The notes under the pieces were generated by a model. The model was not told the origin of the DNA and made no database searches. It saw only the letters and a list, made by a program, of their open reading frames with translations. The translations under genes and the position numbers were made by a program. A stretch of 64,000 bases of DNA from Athripsodes cinereus (taxonomy: Eukaryota; Arthropoda; Insecta; Trichoptera; Leptoceridae): NCBI GenBank assembly GCA_947579605.1, contig OX388317.1, forward strand, positions 20,727,384 to 20,791,383. The letters run 5' to 3'. Within the stretch, counting starts at the first letter, position 1; each line of letters begins with the position of its first letter. Positions 34,257 through 44,566 of this stretch are shown here, in pieces.

Positions 34257-34407
34257 GAGATAAATAAAACAAGCGTTTTATTCTACTAATGATTTAATTT
34301 GTGAGTGAGACGTCTTTCGTCTTATGAGGACATTGTCAATCAGAGAAAGACGTCTCTCTCATAAATTAAATCAATAGTAGAATAAAACGCTTGTTTTATT
34401 TATTTCA
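34257..34407. mobile_element. Palindromic MITE-like element, 150 bp
   Basis: Left arm AAATAAAACAAGCGTTTTAT, then TCTACTAATGATTTAATTTG and GTGAGACGTCTTTC, is inverted on the right (GAAAGACGTCTCTCTC ... AATCAATAGTAGAATAAAAC ... GCTTGTTTTATTTATTTC). Arms are about 60 bases with a loop near 34315-34345. AACAAAACTTCA occurs at 34208 and again just right of the element, about 50 bases further out on the left than expected, so it is not clearly a target duplication. Confidence 0.78.
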
Positions 34408-34759
34408 ACAAAACTTCACCTGATTCTAGTTCTCCAGGTGAAATACAACATATTATTTACATTAAAATGTTCCAAAAACTCGCTTATAAGGCACGTCCGG
34501 GATATATGAAATAAATCTATAGATTTTTCTGTCTTTAAGAGGTTATATTGATAAATTAGCGACAATGACCATCACCTTCCCATTGCATATATAAAATCAT
34601 TATACAAATCTATCAATTTTTTTAAGTTATGAACACATGAAAGAATTCGTCGCATGCCTTGGAAGCATCTTGTATCTGAAACAGCTGATATTCTGTATTG
34701 AAGGACTTGTGACATTTATTCGATAACTCATTCTAAATGACTTATTTTTATTGTAGTTA
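34408..34759. other. Unassigned sequence
   Basis: Nothing recognised beyond AT-rich sequence. Confidence 0.4.
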
Positions 34760-34815
34760 GTCAGTTAGTCTACTGACCACCCCAGTCTTGGGATATGCCG
34801 TAATGGTTTAATATT
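34760..34815 (+). mobile_element. SINE-B 3' end fragment
   Basis: AGTCTACTGACCACCCCAGT then CTTGGGATATGCCGTAATGG and a TAGTAG remnant. CTTGGGATA lacks the TG insertion typical of SINE-B, making it intermediate between the SINE-B and LINE-1 ends. Confidence 0.6.
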
Positions 34816-34837
34816 GTAGTAGTTTACATTATGAGGG

Positions 34838-34985
34838 AAATATGAAATTGTGCAATCGGTGCGCGCGTATGAAAAATTGCATGAATGTGGAAGAAGCGAA
34901 CGAAGTGTGTATGAATGGGTCAATCTGGCATTCCTTTCTCCCTGCCTACTCTACCTGAGGTAAGGAGTGAGAGTATAAATATAGA
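34838..34985 (+). pseudogene. LINE-1 C-terminal fragment
   Basis: RMKNCMNVEEANEVCMNGSI then WHSFLPAYST is read in frame, followed by a stop. The end is TACCTGAGGTAAGGAGTGAG, then AGTATAAATATAGATAG. It is 5'-truncated just upstream of RACM. It lies 22 bases after the SINE-B fragment. Confidence 0.75.
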
Positions 34986-37137
34986 TAGAGGTGAATACAT
35001 TATATATGAATTTATTTATTATTCTCAAATTAAGTTCAACTTTCAAACAATGAGCTATAACTTAACTGTCCTATATTAACTAGCATTTAAATGTAGGTAA
35101 ACAACTTTATCTATCTGCCAAACTTCTCCATTGACCATTAGAACTTGTTCTTAAGGAACAGAGGACTCCATGTATTAAATATAACTTTACATATTGTTGT
35201 TTCTTGTTTGTTCAACTAAAACTTTAAATAGACTTGACAATTATAAACATAGAGGTAATAACTAATACACATAGTAAATCTTGAGTTTACTTCATATTTT
35301 TCCTGATAATAATTCATTTAAGTCTACCTGTTTACGGCAGGTATTCATCATAAAACATCACATAAAGACATTGAACATATTTAATTCAAGTGTGTATCCA
35401 ATCCTGAATATCAATTTTTTATGGTACACAATGAAAGACCTGTATATTTATTATATCATGTTAACGGTAAACAAAATCTTCGTTTTACAATAGGTAAAGG
35501 ATTTATTTATTTATCTCACAATATTTTTTTGTTTGTTTCAGGTAAGCCAACTTCATTTTTGATTGATTGTGAAAAATTCTTCAAGGAGGCAAGTTTTTTT
35601 ATTATTGTTTAGATGAATAATAATAATAAACTTTTATGAACAGAATTGAAAAAATCAATTTACAAATTCAATGCAATACAGACGTCAATAATATTCTGTT
35701 AAATGGTGAACTTGTTCCAAGAGAAACGTCTTCAAGCCAACCTTCGAACTATTAATATATTTCAATAAATGTCAGGTTTCTTTGTTTTAATTATTTTTCC
35801 ACTTAGTAGTCAAAGAATCAGAAATCAGTGATGTGCTTTCCATATATGCAAAAAAGTACCGCATGCCTAAAAAAATGCTGAGTATTGTCCAAAATCGTTG
35901 AACAAAACCGAACAGATCGTGAAATGTCCAAATTCCGTTACCAAAGCGAAAAATTGGCGACGACGAGGTTTTTATTTTAAATATCGAGTATATTTATAAA
36001 TTCCTTTACCAAATTGTGTAAATAATAATAAGTTTTACAGCGAAATCAAAACCATTATAAAAAGTCTAGTCCCTCCCCCACAGGCCACAAAATTTAAATT
36101 TAAGTATATGTTTTGTGTTTCAATTTTACCCTTTAATTCCTCTTTCGGGAAAACAGGATGAATGCAAGCCTCTTCACTTTTACTTACTTCTTCCTAAAAA
36201 ATTCTCGGTGTCATTGGAATGATGTATTTTGCAATTATTTTCATTGCTAATAAAATTGTTTTATTACATTTATTTTTTAAAATACATATAGAATCAACTT
36301 CCTTTCGCCGGATATTCATGAAACTCTGTCTGAAAGATTACTAGGGAAGATTTAAAAATAGAAAACGAGAGCTGAGATAGTCGTTTCCTCTTTTGAGGCA
36401 CTTCCGGCCGGTTCTGTAATTAAAAATGTCACTTGTACCATTTCCTCTCTCGTCTCTAGTATACCACTTACTTATGTAATATCGCTTCGCTTACCACTTT
36501 ATTAACCACACTCCTATATTTATAAACATTTTTTTCTAAAAGACTATATTATGTATATCCACTTTTCATTTTTAAACGTAGAATATATCTACGAGTATTT
36601 TAAAGAGTACATTTATTTATAACTCGGATTTAGTGGACAAAAAATTTTTTTCTTCTTCGACCTGGCAACTATGTCCATTCCATGTTTGGTATGATTGTAT
36701 TTTATTTTATTCCGTGCAAGTACTAAATAATTACCGGGACGCTGAGTATGCGTCGAAAGAGTAAATCATGTGACGTCATTATTACGTCCCTTAAATAAAT
36801 ACAGTTAAAAAGGTCGCTCATCTCAGCAAACGTCAACACAAAATCAGACATTTTTCCTCATTTTTCTTTTTTGTTATAATTATTTTGATTCAATAATTAA
36901 CTGATTATATAAATAGAAGTACAAAATACTTAATTATTTAATTATAATCATACAACAAACTCTTTGTTAGTTGATAACTTTGTATATGTATTATGTTTCA
37001 CTATGTAATTAGCATTTTAGCATTAACAAGTATTATAATTATAGTACAGTATTATGTCGTTGACTTAAAAGACTGGAAATGGAGTATAATATTTTACAAA
37101 AACTATGTTCCAAATTTAATAATAATAATATCACCTA
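34986..37137. other. Unassigned 2.1 kb with a weak exon-like patch
   Basis: Between 35525 and 35770 there is a T-rich tract ending TTTGTTTCAG, a short open stretch (KPTSFLIDCEKFFKE), a GCAAGT that could be a GC-type splice donor, then at 35638 a 39-codon frame ending SSQPSNY with AATAAA shortly after its stop. The phases do not join into one transcript, so I do not call a gene. Elsewhere nothing is recognised. Confidence 0.3.
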
Positions 37138-37411
37138 TGCTCAGGACAAAGAGTTCAAAACACATCAGTAGAATTTTGTAGGAGAAACAAAATATTGCAG
37201 GGTAATGAAAATGTTATATTATTGCCATCCTTACTTTACCATTTTATTTTATTGTCGTTTTTTTATTATGTCATCAAATTCAAGAAGAAATATGCTAAAA
37301 TTATCAAATTGTGAGCAAAAATTAAATGAAATGTTGATTAAATCCTTTGTACTGACAATTTTTAGCAAAATGCTAAAGATTCTTGTGGTTTGAAGCCTTT
37401 GTCCTGAGCAC
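37138..37411. mobile_element. Possible inverted-repeat element, 274 bp
   Basis: TGCTCAGGACAAAGAGTTCA then AAACAC at the left is matched by the inverse of GTGGTTTGAAGCCTTTGTCC then TGAGCA at the right, about 22 of 26 bases. No target duplication is evident. Confidence 0.5.
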
Positions 37412-38031
37412 AGTCGATATAATTAAGAATCACACATCCTATATACTTAACAAAGTAATAAAAAGATTTGTACAATAAAAAAAAAACAATGAAGGTCCTT
37501 CAAGTATGCAACACAAAAGATATTATTATATAAACATATTGTGGTGATTGTTGTAAAAAGGGCAATTCTTATACCTATAAATATATCTAAAATAACATTT
37601 TTTTTAAATGCACCTAAAACGGGTTACTCGAGAGAGATATGAATGTACCTACATATATTATTTTTGAACCAACGCACACGTTGAGATATGAAATTTAATT
37701 GGTCCCAAAATTTTGTTGGTCGCATAACCATTTTTTATTTTTATTTCCAGTCTATATAAAAGGTCATTGTATTATATCGTACATACAGATTAAACCTTAT
37801 ATAATATAATCTGGCATACATATTATATATTATACAAGCTATAGATATGCTGTTGTTATCATCTCCATACATCCGGCCCTAACTAGAATATTATATATAC
37901 AGCATGTTGTGATTTCATAATAATTATGTTATTTGTATTGTTTTAACGAAATTTATGTATAGTATGATTCAATATGTATCATTAAATAAAAAAAATATTA
38001 TTTCGTTTTACAAGTTCATTATTACGAGTTA
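37412..38031. other. Unassigned AT-rich sequence with a small dispersed repeat
   Basis: 37699-37745 (TTGGTCCCAAAATTTTGTTG, then GTCGCATAACC) is the second copy of repeat G at 25-70. Nothing else is recognised. Confidence 0.4.
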
Positions 38032-38122
38032 CTCGAGTTTCGACATGTAATGTCTTTTTCAAACTTATTTGGGTTTGAAATGAGTTTGATAATGTTATTT
38101 CATCTCGAAACTCGAGTAACTC
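38032..38122. repeat. Foldback repeat with XhoI-like core
   Basis: GAGTTACTCGAGTTTCG at the left and CGAAACTCGAGTAACTC at the right form an exact inverted repeat around a loop of about 50 bases. The loop itself holds AAACTTATTTGGGTTTGAAA. It is possibly a small MITE. Confidence 0.7.
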
Positions 38123-38893
38123 TAATAAAGTACGAGTACTTATAAAAATAAATAGTCATATTTTATTTCTTGATTTTTTTATAGTAGAAATAATAGTTGG
38201 GGTGAGTGCTTGTGCCTTTTATTCATTTAAAACAGGAACGACCACAGCTTTTTAATAAAGAAATAATTTCGTATTTATCCAAGTTTATTTGTACATTCCA
38301 AAGTTAGCAATTGATATTTTATCATAGTTTTGTAATTTTTATTTGCAAATTTAAAGATAAATTCAAAGGTCGATCGATAGCTCCGGGCTTGAATCCAGAA
38401 TGTTTTGAATTCAGATTCTTAATCAGCTGATTATGTAGCAAATATATAACAAGTTTACATTATTGTGTATATTATCTTAATTGACTTTATCATAGATAAC
38501 TACTTTATACAACATCGTGTGATTATTTTATCAAATAGGAGGGTAAAAAGTAATGTACGAAAAAAAATCATACTGTATCTCATACTAGTATTATGTTACA
38601 GGTGTTTTGTTTACAATATGAAATATATTTGTGCTCATTAATATTCCGGAACATACGATAACAATAACTTGATGCAGTTAGTTCATTGTACTTATTATTC
38701 CCTAACAAACAAACTTACATACCTACATACAAACAAACATTATTGTATTTACGCAGTCTAGTCGATATATAATATACTATATTATAAACATTATGTACAA
38801 TCGATCGACCAATGAAAAAGTTGGATATAAATTTGAATAGAGATTCTTTGTCATTTGTCTTTGGTTGGAATGCTTCAACAAATATACAGTATT
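38123..38893. other. Unassigned AT-rich sequence
   Basis: No gene or repeat recognised. Confidence 0.4.
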
Positions 38894-38965
38894 AGAAATG
38901 TAGTAGTTAGCGTAATGGTAAAACATCCGCCTAACAATAATTGTGGCATCCGTGGTTCAATCCTC
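38894..38965 (+). repeat. tRNA-like sequence, probably SINE or tRNA pseudogene
   Basis: TAGCGTAATGGTA matches an A box and GGTTCAATCC a B box, spaced about 40 bases apart, with CCTAACAA between them where an AAC anticodon would lie. The anticodon stem and the acceptor stem do not pair, so it is not a working tRNA. The following 39030-39140 (ACCGACAAAACGTTAAGTG) could be the body of a SINE or LINE end. Confidence 0.45.
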
Positions 38966-39237
38966 TTTTTAACTACGCCAATACATGAAATATTAAATAA
39001 TTTAAAAAGAATGAATATTTTCGCTTTATTTTATATAGGCTCTAACGTTTTCACCCACTCCAATGGGCATTCTCAAGAGTACCGACAAAACGTTAAGTGA
39101 AATTTTAATTAAAAAAACATTTGGCGAAAACGTTGGAGTCTTAATAAAATATAGGTAGTGAAAATATAACAGTATTACTATTTTTTTTAAATGATTAAAT
39201 ATGAATTTTCACAATGTATGTAAACACAAACACCCTT

Positions 39238-39505
39238 CAACAATTCAATCGACTGAGATCTGGTGTAGGAAACTGCCGCGACAATAGAGAACGATGGGGC
39301 TTCCTACAGGACGAATCCGGAGCATGTGACTGTGGTGCAGCACAGACTATGCCACACTTGTTGGAGTGACCATTGTGCCCTGTCACTTGCATTATGGAGG
39401 ATATTTTTGACGCATCTCTACCTGCTGTGCGTTTTGCAAAGTACTGGAGATCAGTTTGATTGGTTTTTTTCTGGGTTTCGACACGATAAATAAATAATAA
39501 ATAAT
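39238..39505 (+). pseudogene. LINE-5 (R1/Jockey-like) C-terminal end
   Basis: FNRLRSGVGNCRDNRERWGF then LQDESGACDCGAAQTMPHLL, a stop, then LCPVTCIMEDIFDASLPAVR and FAKYWRSV. The C-D-C-G...H-L-L-x-C motif is clear, and its second C-half is hit by the stop after HLLE. The end is ACACGATAAATAAATAATAA, an AAATA-type tail. It is the same broad clade as LINE-4 but a different family. Confidence 0.82.
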
Positions 39506-39540
39506 TCATAATATATAACGTTGTTCGTCCTACCTATAAA

Positions 39541-39620
39541 AATGCTATAAAAGCATCTCCCACGTATAAGGTGACCGGAAGACTACACGAGTAATGAACA
39601 TAGAGGTCACCCTGTCGTTC
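39541..39620 (-). mobile_element. SINE-B 3' fragment, diverged
   Basis: GCATCTCCCACGTATAAGGT, GACCGGAAGACTAC and TGAACATAGAGGTCACCCTG follow the inverse of the SINE-B end. It lies 36 bases after the LINE-5 tail. Confidence 0.5.
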
Positions 39621-39797
39621 GTTGACATTTTGTCCAGCCCATTGCAATTTTAGTTTGAAGACTTTATCATCAATGGCGGCGTTCACACAGCTGGATGCGA
39701 ACGTCAATCATCAAGCAAAAATCTTAAATCTTTCAGCGATAATTTGGAGCATTCTCCGAAGAAATATTCGAATGAATGCCTTCGTTACGTCTCATGT

Positions 39798-40329
39798 GGT
39801 GTTCTCACTTTGGCGAATAACGCTAGGGCACCAAAATATCGCCAGCCATTTGAACCGTGTGAACAAAATGACAGCTAGTCTGAAACGATAAAAACCAGTA
39901 GAAACGATATCATCTCGAGTTGACCACCTTCCAACTTTTTCGGCCGATTGAACGATTTGCGCATGTGCAGATGTGCGCGGCGTTCGTATCTATGGTAAAA
40001 ACTTTATAACCTATAAATTTTATAATGTTTCCCGCTTCGTGACAGCTGTTATCTTTGTTGCTGGTTTGTGGCGTTTGTTTCCTTAATTAAAAGGCGCCTT
40101 ATAACCTCTACTATTACATTTTCGACTCAAAATAAACACTTCGCGATCTCCATCTCGACGTCCGCCATTTTAAAAACAGTGTCAAAATTAAAGCGCATCT
40201 GACAGATCGTTTCTATGTCGGTGGACTGTGTGAACAGGTGACGATTAATGGATGCCCGGCGAAATTTGTTTTTTCGCCTGGCGATATATTTTGAAATTCG
40301 CCTGGCGATATTCGCCAAATGTGAACACC
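39798..40329. mobile_element. Non-autonomous inverted-repeat element, 532 bp
   Basis: Left end GGTGTTCTCACTTTGGCGAA, then TAACGCTAGGGCACC and AAAATATCGCCAG. The inverse of the right end reads GGTGTTCACATTTGGCGAAT, then ATCGCCAGGCGAATTTC and AAAATATATCGCCAGG. So both termini carry the same module including a second TATCGCCAG. In the right arm TTCGCCTGGCGATAT occurs twice in tandem. There is no transposase frame and no clear target duplication, so the superfamily is unknown. Confidence 0.7.
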
Positions 40330-40801
40330 CCATCATGGACTCATGTCGACGATTTTTCTCTTGTTCAAAGTAATATCCATTCATTCACCTATATGTGGGT
40401 ACTTACCTTACATGCATTGTTTTACCTGTTGTTATCAACTACCGTCTGTTGATACAGTTACCTGCGAGTAAGTAAATTATTACTATAATAGATACATATT
40501 ATATACGTAGGTATTATAATTAGTATTTGGTATTATAATAATGTGAACGTCAGCGCTGTAGCTTACCGCTATTTGACGTGCATAATAATTGGTGTACAAT
40601 ATTATATTATACTCGTATTAGGTGTAATAGTATAATGTTGTAGCGTTTGGATGGAAACTGTACTGCATTGTGTTGAATCAAACTATTTTACTATGGCTTT
40701 TCTCATACAATTTATTTGAGATTGACACGAAACAAACTGCATTTATACAGTCAATAATAATAATAACTAGACAACTTATTTATGATACGCCGTTTTGTGG
40801 A
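40330..40801. other. Unassigned AT-rich sequence
   Basis: No element recognised. Confidence 0.4.
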
Positions 40802-40866
40802 AAAACCACCGCAAGGGCCCATTTAAGAATCATAACACCTACCGAACAATAGGGTTTTTAACCTCT
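40802..40866 (+). repeat. Repeat E copy 2
   Basis: ACCGCAAGGGCCCATTTAAG ... CCTACCGAACAATAGGGTTT matches 1596-1660. Confidence 0.45.
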
Positions 40867-41004
40867 TCTTGAACCAATGTTGCGGAAGATCGTTTTTAGT
40901 ATTTGGTGGAAGAACATGTTTAATATATTGAAAAAAACAACGAATTTACTTCTTCCACATGGCTGTTGGTGAAGTGAAATCTCTTGAAATCCTGTTTTTA
41001 TTTT

Positions 41005-41086
41005 TTTATAATACAAGATTCATCTTAATTTGGGACTTGCTCGATCTGTGTGAAATTTCTATGTATGTTATGTTATGTTATTTAAA
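41005..41086 (+). mobile_element. SINE-C 3' tail fragment (or its partner LINE end)
   Basis: TATAATACAAGATTCATCTT, AATTTGGGACTTGCTCGATC, TGTGTGAAATTTC and (TATGT)n match the 3' 80 bases of SINE-C at 42786-43026. The tRNA-like head is absent, so it is a truncated SINE-C or a LINE sharing the same end. Confidence 0.7.
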
Positions 41087-42160
41087 CGGCATATTGATAA
41101 TAAAATAAGAAGAAGTTCAGTCGGTCTTCAGTAATAAAAAATATGAGTAGGTAAGATACAAAAAGGTTATGGCAATTAGAAGTTTTAGCGAGATTACAAC
41201 TATATACAACTGGATTCATATTGATAAAGTTCCTTTAGAATAAATCCGAGATGTCAAAATTCCATTAGTCACTAAGGTCAAAAACCTACTTGAATTTTTT
41301 TTCCGAAAATTAAAACTTTTTCTTTTTTATGGAACTAATCGATAGTTTATTTAGCCGCGTTAATATTAGGACACTTGCTATTGAAATATTTTTTTTATAA
41401 TCAATAAGGCACGTCCTAAGCGTCACGTCTATTTCTGTTTGAGAAAAAAACGTTGATGCTGTAAAAATAATAACATTGAAATCAACCGTAGCGATCGGTT
41501 ATTTGAACCAATCAAAGCCTAAAGCGAAGCAAATGAAATACGGTTGTGACACTTCATCATGAAGATAGTATGTACTTACCTTTTTCATTGCCCATATTTA
41601 CCACACCACGTAGCATTTACACTAAACTGCTAATTACTGGGAAGATGTATTTATTTAAATAAATCCTTTCTATGTTATGATTTTTTGACACAATTGGATG
41701 TTGGGAACTGGATTTTACTTACTTGAAGTGTAGATGTCAGACATATTTTGAACCACTCAAGATTAATCATTCCAATTGATCACACTCACCTACATATAGT
41801 CAACCTATTTGGATAGGTATTGACTAGATAGGTATGTTGTATATGATACACATACTTATGTGAACTTCCTTAAGGAGTACACGACAGAAGAGTCTCGACG
41901 CTTACGAATCGACTCAAGGCTTGGTTAAGAGTACCCTTTAAAAACCTAGGTAACATTCCCAATTCTTCATGCTTATCACATGACTTGAAATTTTTGAAAG
42001 CTGTATGTATAGTTCAATTCGATAAACTTCCACCATTGAAATCAATTTTTCTACGAATTTTAAATCGTTTGCTTCACACAAAAGTTTTCAAGTATTTCCT
42101 AGCCTTATTTTATGAAATACATCCATCCATAATCTCACAGCGATTCCTAAAAGTGAAGTA
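41087..42160. other. Unassigned sequence
   Basis: About 1 kb with no recognised element. Confidence 0.4.
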
Positions 42161-42190
42161 GAGTCCTATTCTTTGCCGGGGACTCCAAAA
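42161..42190 (-). mobile_element. SINE-B-like head fragment
   Basis: GAGTCCTATTCTTTGCCGGG then GACTCC is the inverse of GTCCCCGGCAAAGAATAG, the head of a SINE-B variant also seen at 50588 and 57576. It is very short. Confidence 0.4.
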
Positions 42191-42785
42191 GACATCAAAT
42201 ACCAACTAACTACCCTTTAGATAATGCAAAAAATGTTTATATCCATTACAGTATGAAGCGAGATATAGAGTATTTAGTGTACTTGTTTTTTATTAGCCTT
42301 TTAAATCGTACATTTCCTAGGCCCATAATCACTTCGATCGCTGTGACAAAATTGATCTATTTTTTTTACTGAGGCGATATTCCTATTATATCTACGTTAA
42401 TATCAACCTGTCATTGATTGAGGAAGCAAATATCGATGTGCAAATTGAGCGTTTGATGTAAAAATATTTATTTGTATACTATTTTGATATCTATTCAACC
42501 TTATAGTTTGTTAGACTTTTTTTCTTTCTTGCCAAGATGTTTCTTATAGTTGAGGTTTACAACTAATACAGTGTGCACACACTAATCGTTAATTTTTACT
42601 ACGTATAAGTAAAAATTATCTTAAGAAATTTATTTATCATTCAATTTTTGCCTGACATTGCCATGTACAAGATATATAGATACATAAACATACAATTCAT
42701 ACTTCGGTGTTAAGTAACTTTACACGTTATTGAAAAATTACGTTTCTAAATACGAACATAAAAATGTGATTACAAAAACAAACAA
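42191..42785. other. Unassigned AT-rich sequence
   Basis: Nothing recognised up to the SINE-C tail. Confidence 0.4.
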
Positions 42786-43026
42786 TAACATAACATACAT
42801 AGACAACTCACACAGATCGAGCTAGTCCCAAACTAAGATGAATCTTGTATTATGGGTACTAACGCGACGATACACACATATACAATGCACTACACACATA
42901 TACATGTAACACCCAGACCCAGGACAATTTGAAAAAGGTCATTCTTCACTTTGCCCTGGCCGGGAATCGAACCCGGGACCTCGTGACTCAAAGGCAAGAG
43001 CGTTACCTCCACGCCACACCGGCCGA
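42786..43026 (-). mobile_element. SINE-C, tRNA-headed, near full length
   Basis: On the minus strand: head GGCCGGTGTGGCGTGGAGGT (A-box region TGGCGTGGAGG), CTTGCCTTTGAGTCACGAGG, B box GGGTTCGATTCCC within the perfect T-arm CCGGG/CCCGG, then TTGTCCTGGGTCTGGGTGTT, ACATGTATATGTGTG and the tail CCATAATACAAGATTCATCT, TAGTTTGGGACTAGCTCGAT, (TATGT)n. Acceptor ends do not pair well, so this is a SINE and not a tRNA gene. The tail strongly recalls a sequence common in moth genomes. No target duplication was found. Confidence 0.85.
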
Positions 43027-43077
43027 CAATGCAAGCAAATATCATCATTATGACAGAAATAATATTACTTACTTACT

Positions 43078-43230
43078 TACTGCTAGCCTTCTTCTCTCCA
43101 CTGCTGAATATAGGCCTCTTCAAAACTTTTCTACACTTTTCGATCTCGAGCAACTCGTCATCACTGTTTTCCCATCACTTGGACAATATCGTCGACCCAT
43201 CTTTTTTGGGGTCTTCCAACACTTGTACAA
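43078..43230 (-). pseudogene. LINE-9 C-terminal fragment
   Basis: Minus strand: VGRPQKRWVDDIVQVMGKQ, two stops, RVARDRKV, a stop, then KSFEEAYIQQWREEG. R-P-x-x-R-W-x-D-D followed by a E-A-Y-x-Q-Q-W motif is characteristic of the end of a common insect LINE family. Three stops show decay. It is adjacent to SINE-C. Confidence 0.8.
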
Positions 43231-43287
43231 TTGTACAGTTGTACAATTTAGATGTCTTCCAACTAACCTGGATAGATACGTTTACCT

Positions 43288-43375
43288 TGACGGCATCTCC
43301 CACAAGAGGTGTTGCCAGAAGGCTACCTCCGTGTAATAAACATACCAGTCGTCCGTATCATTAAGAACCAAAATA
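43288..43375 (-). mobile_element. SINE-B 3' fragment, diverged
   Basis: GGCATCTCCCACAAGAGGTG, TTGCCAGAAGGCTAC and AATAAACATACCAGTCGTCC match the inverted SINE-B end. Confidence 0.55.
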
Positions 43376-44104
43376 TCATACTGTTGAGGCTTTCATCACT
43401 GTTTTCATAATACAAATGAGGCAAATAATTTAATTTGTCGTTCAATTTGAAGCTCTTGAAAGCCAACTCGCGATTAATTAAATCAATGTGGAAGTACTAA
43501 ATATAAGTGTTTTATTTTTATTCATTTAACATGGATTTCCACCAAGCACCGTCGATCGACAATATTAATTAAAAAGTAACGTTTTATTTTTAATAATTTT
43601 AATAAATACATCACTCTCACTTTGTGAGATGTGAGATCACACAGTTTTCTATTTTATTTAAATTTATTGTAAGTAGCAAATTCATCATAACACATAATTA
43701 GCAAAACGATGTAAAACATAGCCGTAATTCAAAATACCATTTTTGTTCTAATATTTTTCATTTTTAAGTGTGAATACAATGGATAAATTTATCGGAGATC
43801 TATGATCTTACAGATCACGCTCCGATTAACATATTAATCTACTTACCGCAGTCATACCCAGTGATCTAGACAAACCATACAATATCAACTCAATTGAGAC
43901 CGTAATATCATATACACGACAGGTGAATGATCTAGAAAAGAGTATAGATCATTATCAAATATTTTTTTATCGGTTATGACGATTGGTTCATCTAATGATC
44001 ATTCATATCATGATGTATAAATTGTACTGTGTTCTTTAGGACCTCTGACACATAAACGAACCTCTAATGTATTACAGAAATAATAATAATGAAATTCATT
44101 GGGA
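43376..44104. other. Unassigned sequence with several GATC-containing motifs
   Basis: GATCTAGA/GATCTATG/GATCATT motifs cluster between 43795 and 44010. No element could be defined. Confidence 0.35.
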
Positions 44105-44225
44105 ATTTGAAGTCCCCGAAAGGGTTATTCGTTCGATTCCCAACAAGCAAAATGAAAAATGACATTTTACACACTGTCTTGGAATGTGTGTGTTACATGT
44201 AGGTGCAATATTTGTTTAGTGCATT
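44105..44225 (+). mobile_element. SINE-C, degraded middle part
   Basis: GTCCCCGAAAGGGTTATTCG, the B box GTTCGATTCCC, AAATGACATTTTACACACTG, TCTTGGAATGTGTGTGTTAC and ATGTAGGTGCAATATTTG follow SINE-C order from the B box to GGTGTTACATGTATATG. Head and tail are missing. Confidence 0.6.
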
Positions 44226-44558
44226 GAGTGGGTCGATCTAAATTATCTATACATGTCATGTTACATTTTGTTATAATTAAATTAAAATTGACTAGCATTA
44301 AATTAATACAAATAAGTTTTGAAAACATGCATCTCAGCGACATCTACACTAGTTATTCCAACATCAATATTGCCACAATAAAATATTACGGGAGTTTTCA
44401 ACCATTTCCTAATTCAAATCAATTTACAACTTGAAATTAAATTAACAACTAACACATAATTTAATTAATTAGGAATAGGGACAAATAATTTCCATACTAA
44501 ACTGTCCTATGAAATTTGTTAGCATAATATTATTATGTACCTATGTAGTTAAATAGAC
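44226..44558. other. Unassigned AT-rich sequence left of the hAT-like element
   Basis: Ends in the left target duplication AATTTACA (44559-44566). Confidence 0.4.
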
Positions 44559-44566
44559 AATTTACA

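Noticed and set aside
38894..38965. tRNA-Val(AAC)-like gene
   Set aside because: A and B boxes are present but the anticodon and acceptor stems do not form.
42957..43026. tRNA gene on the minus strand
   Set aside because: The T arm is perfect, but the acceptor stem does not pair and the sequence continues into a SINE body and tail.
42929..43336. 135-residue plus-strand frame
   Set aside because: It runs antisense through the tRNA-like SINE-C and the LINE-9 fragment.
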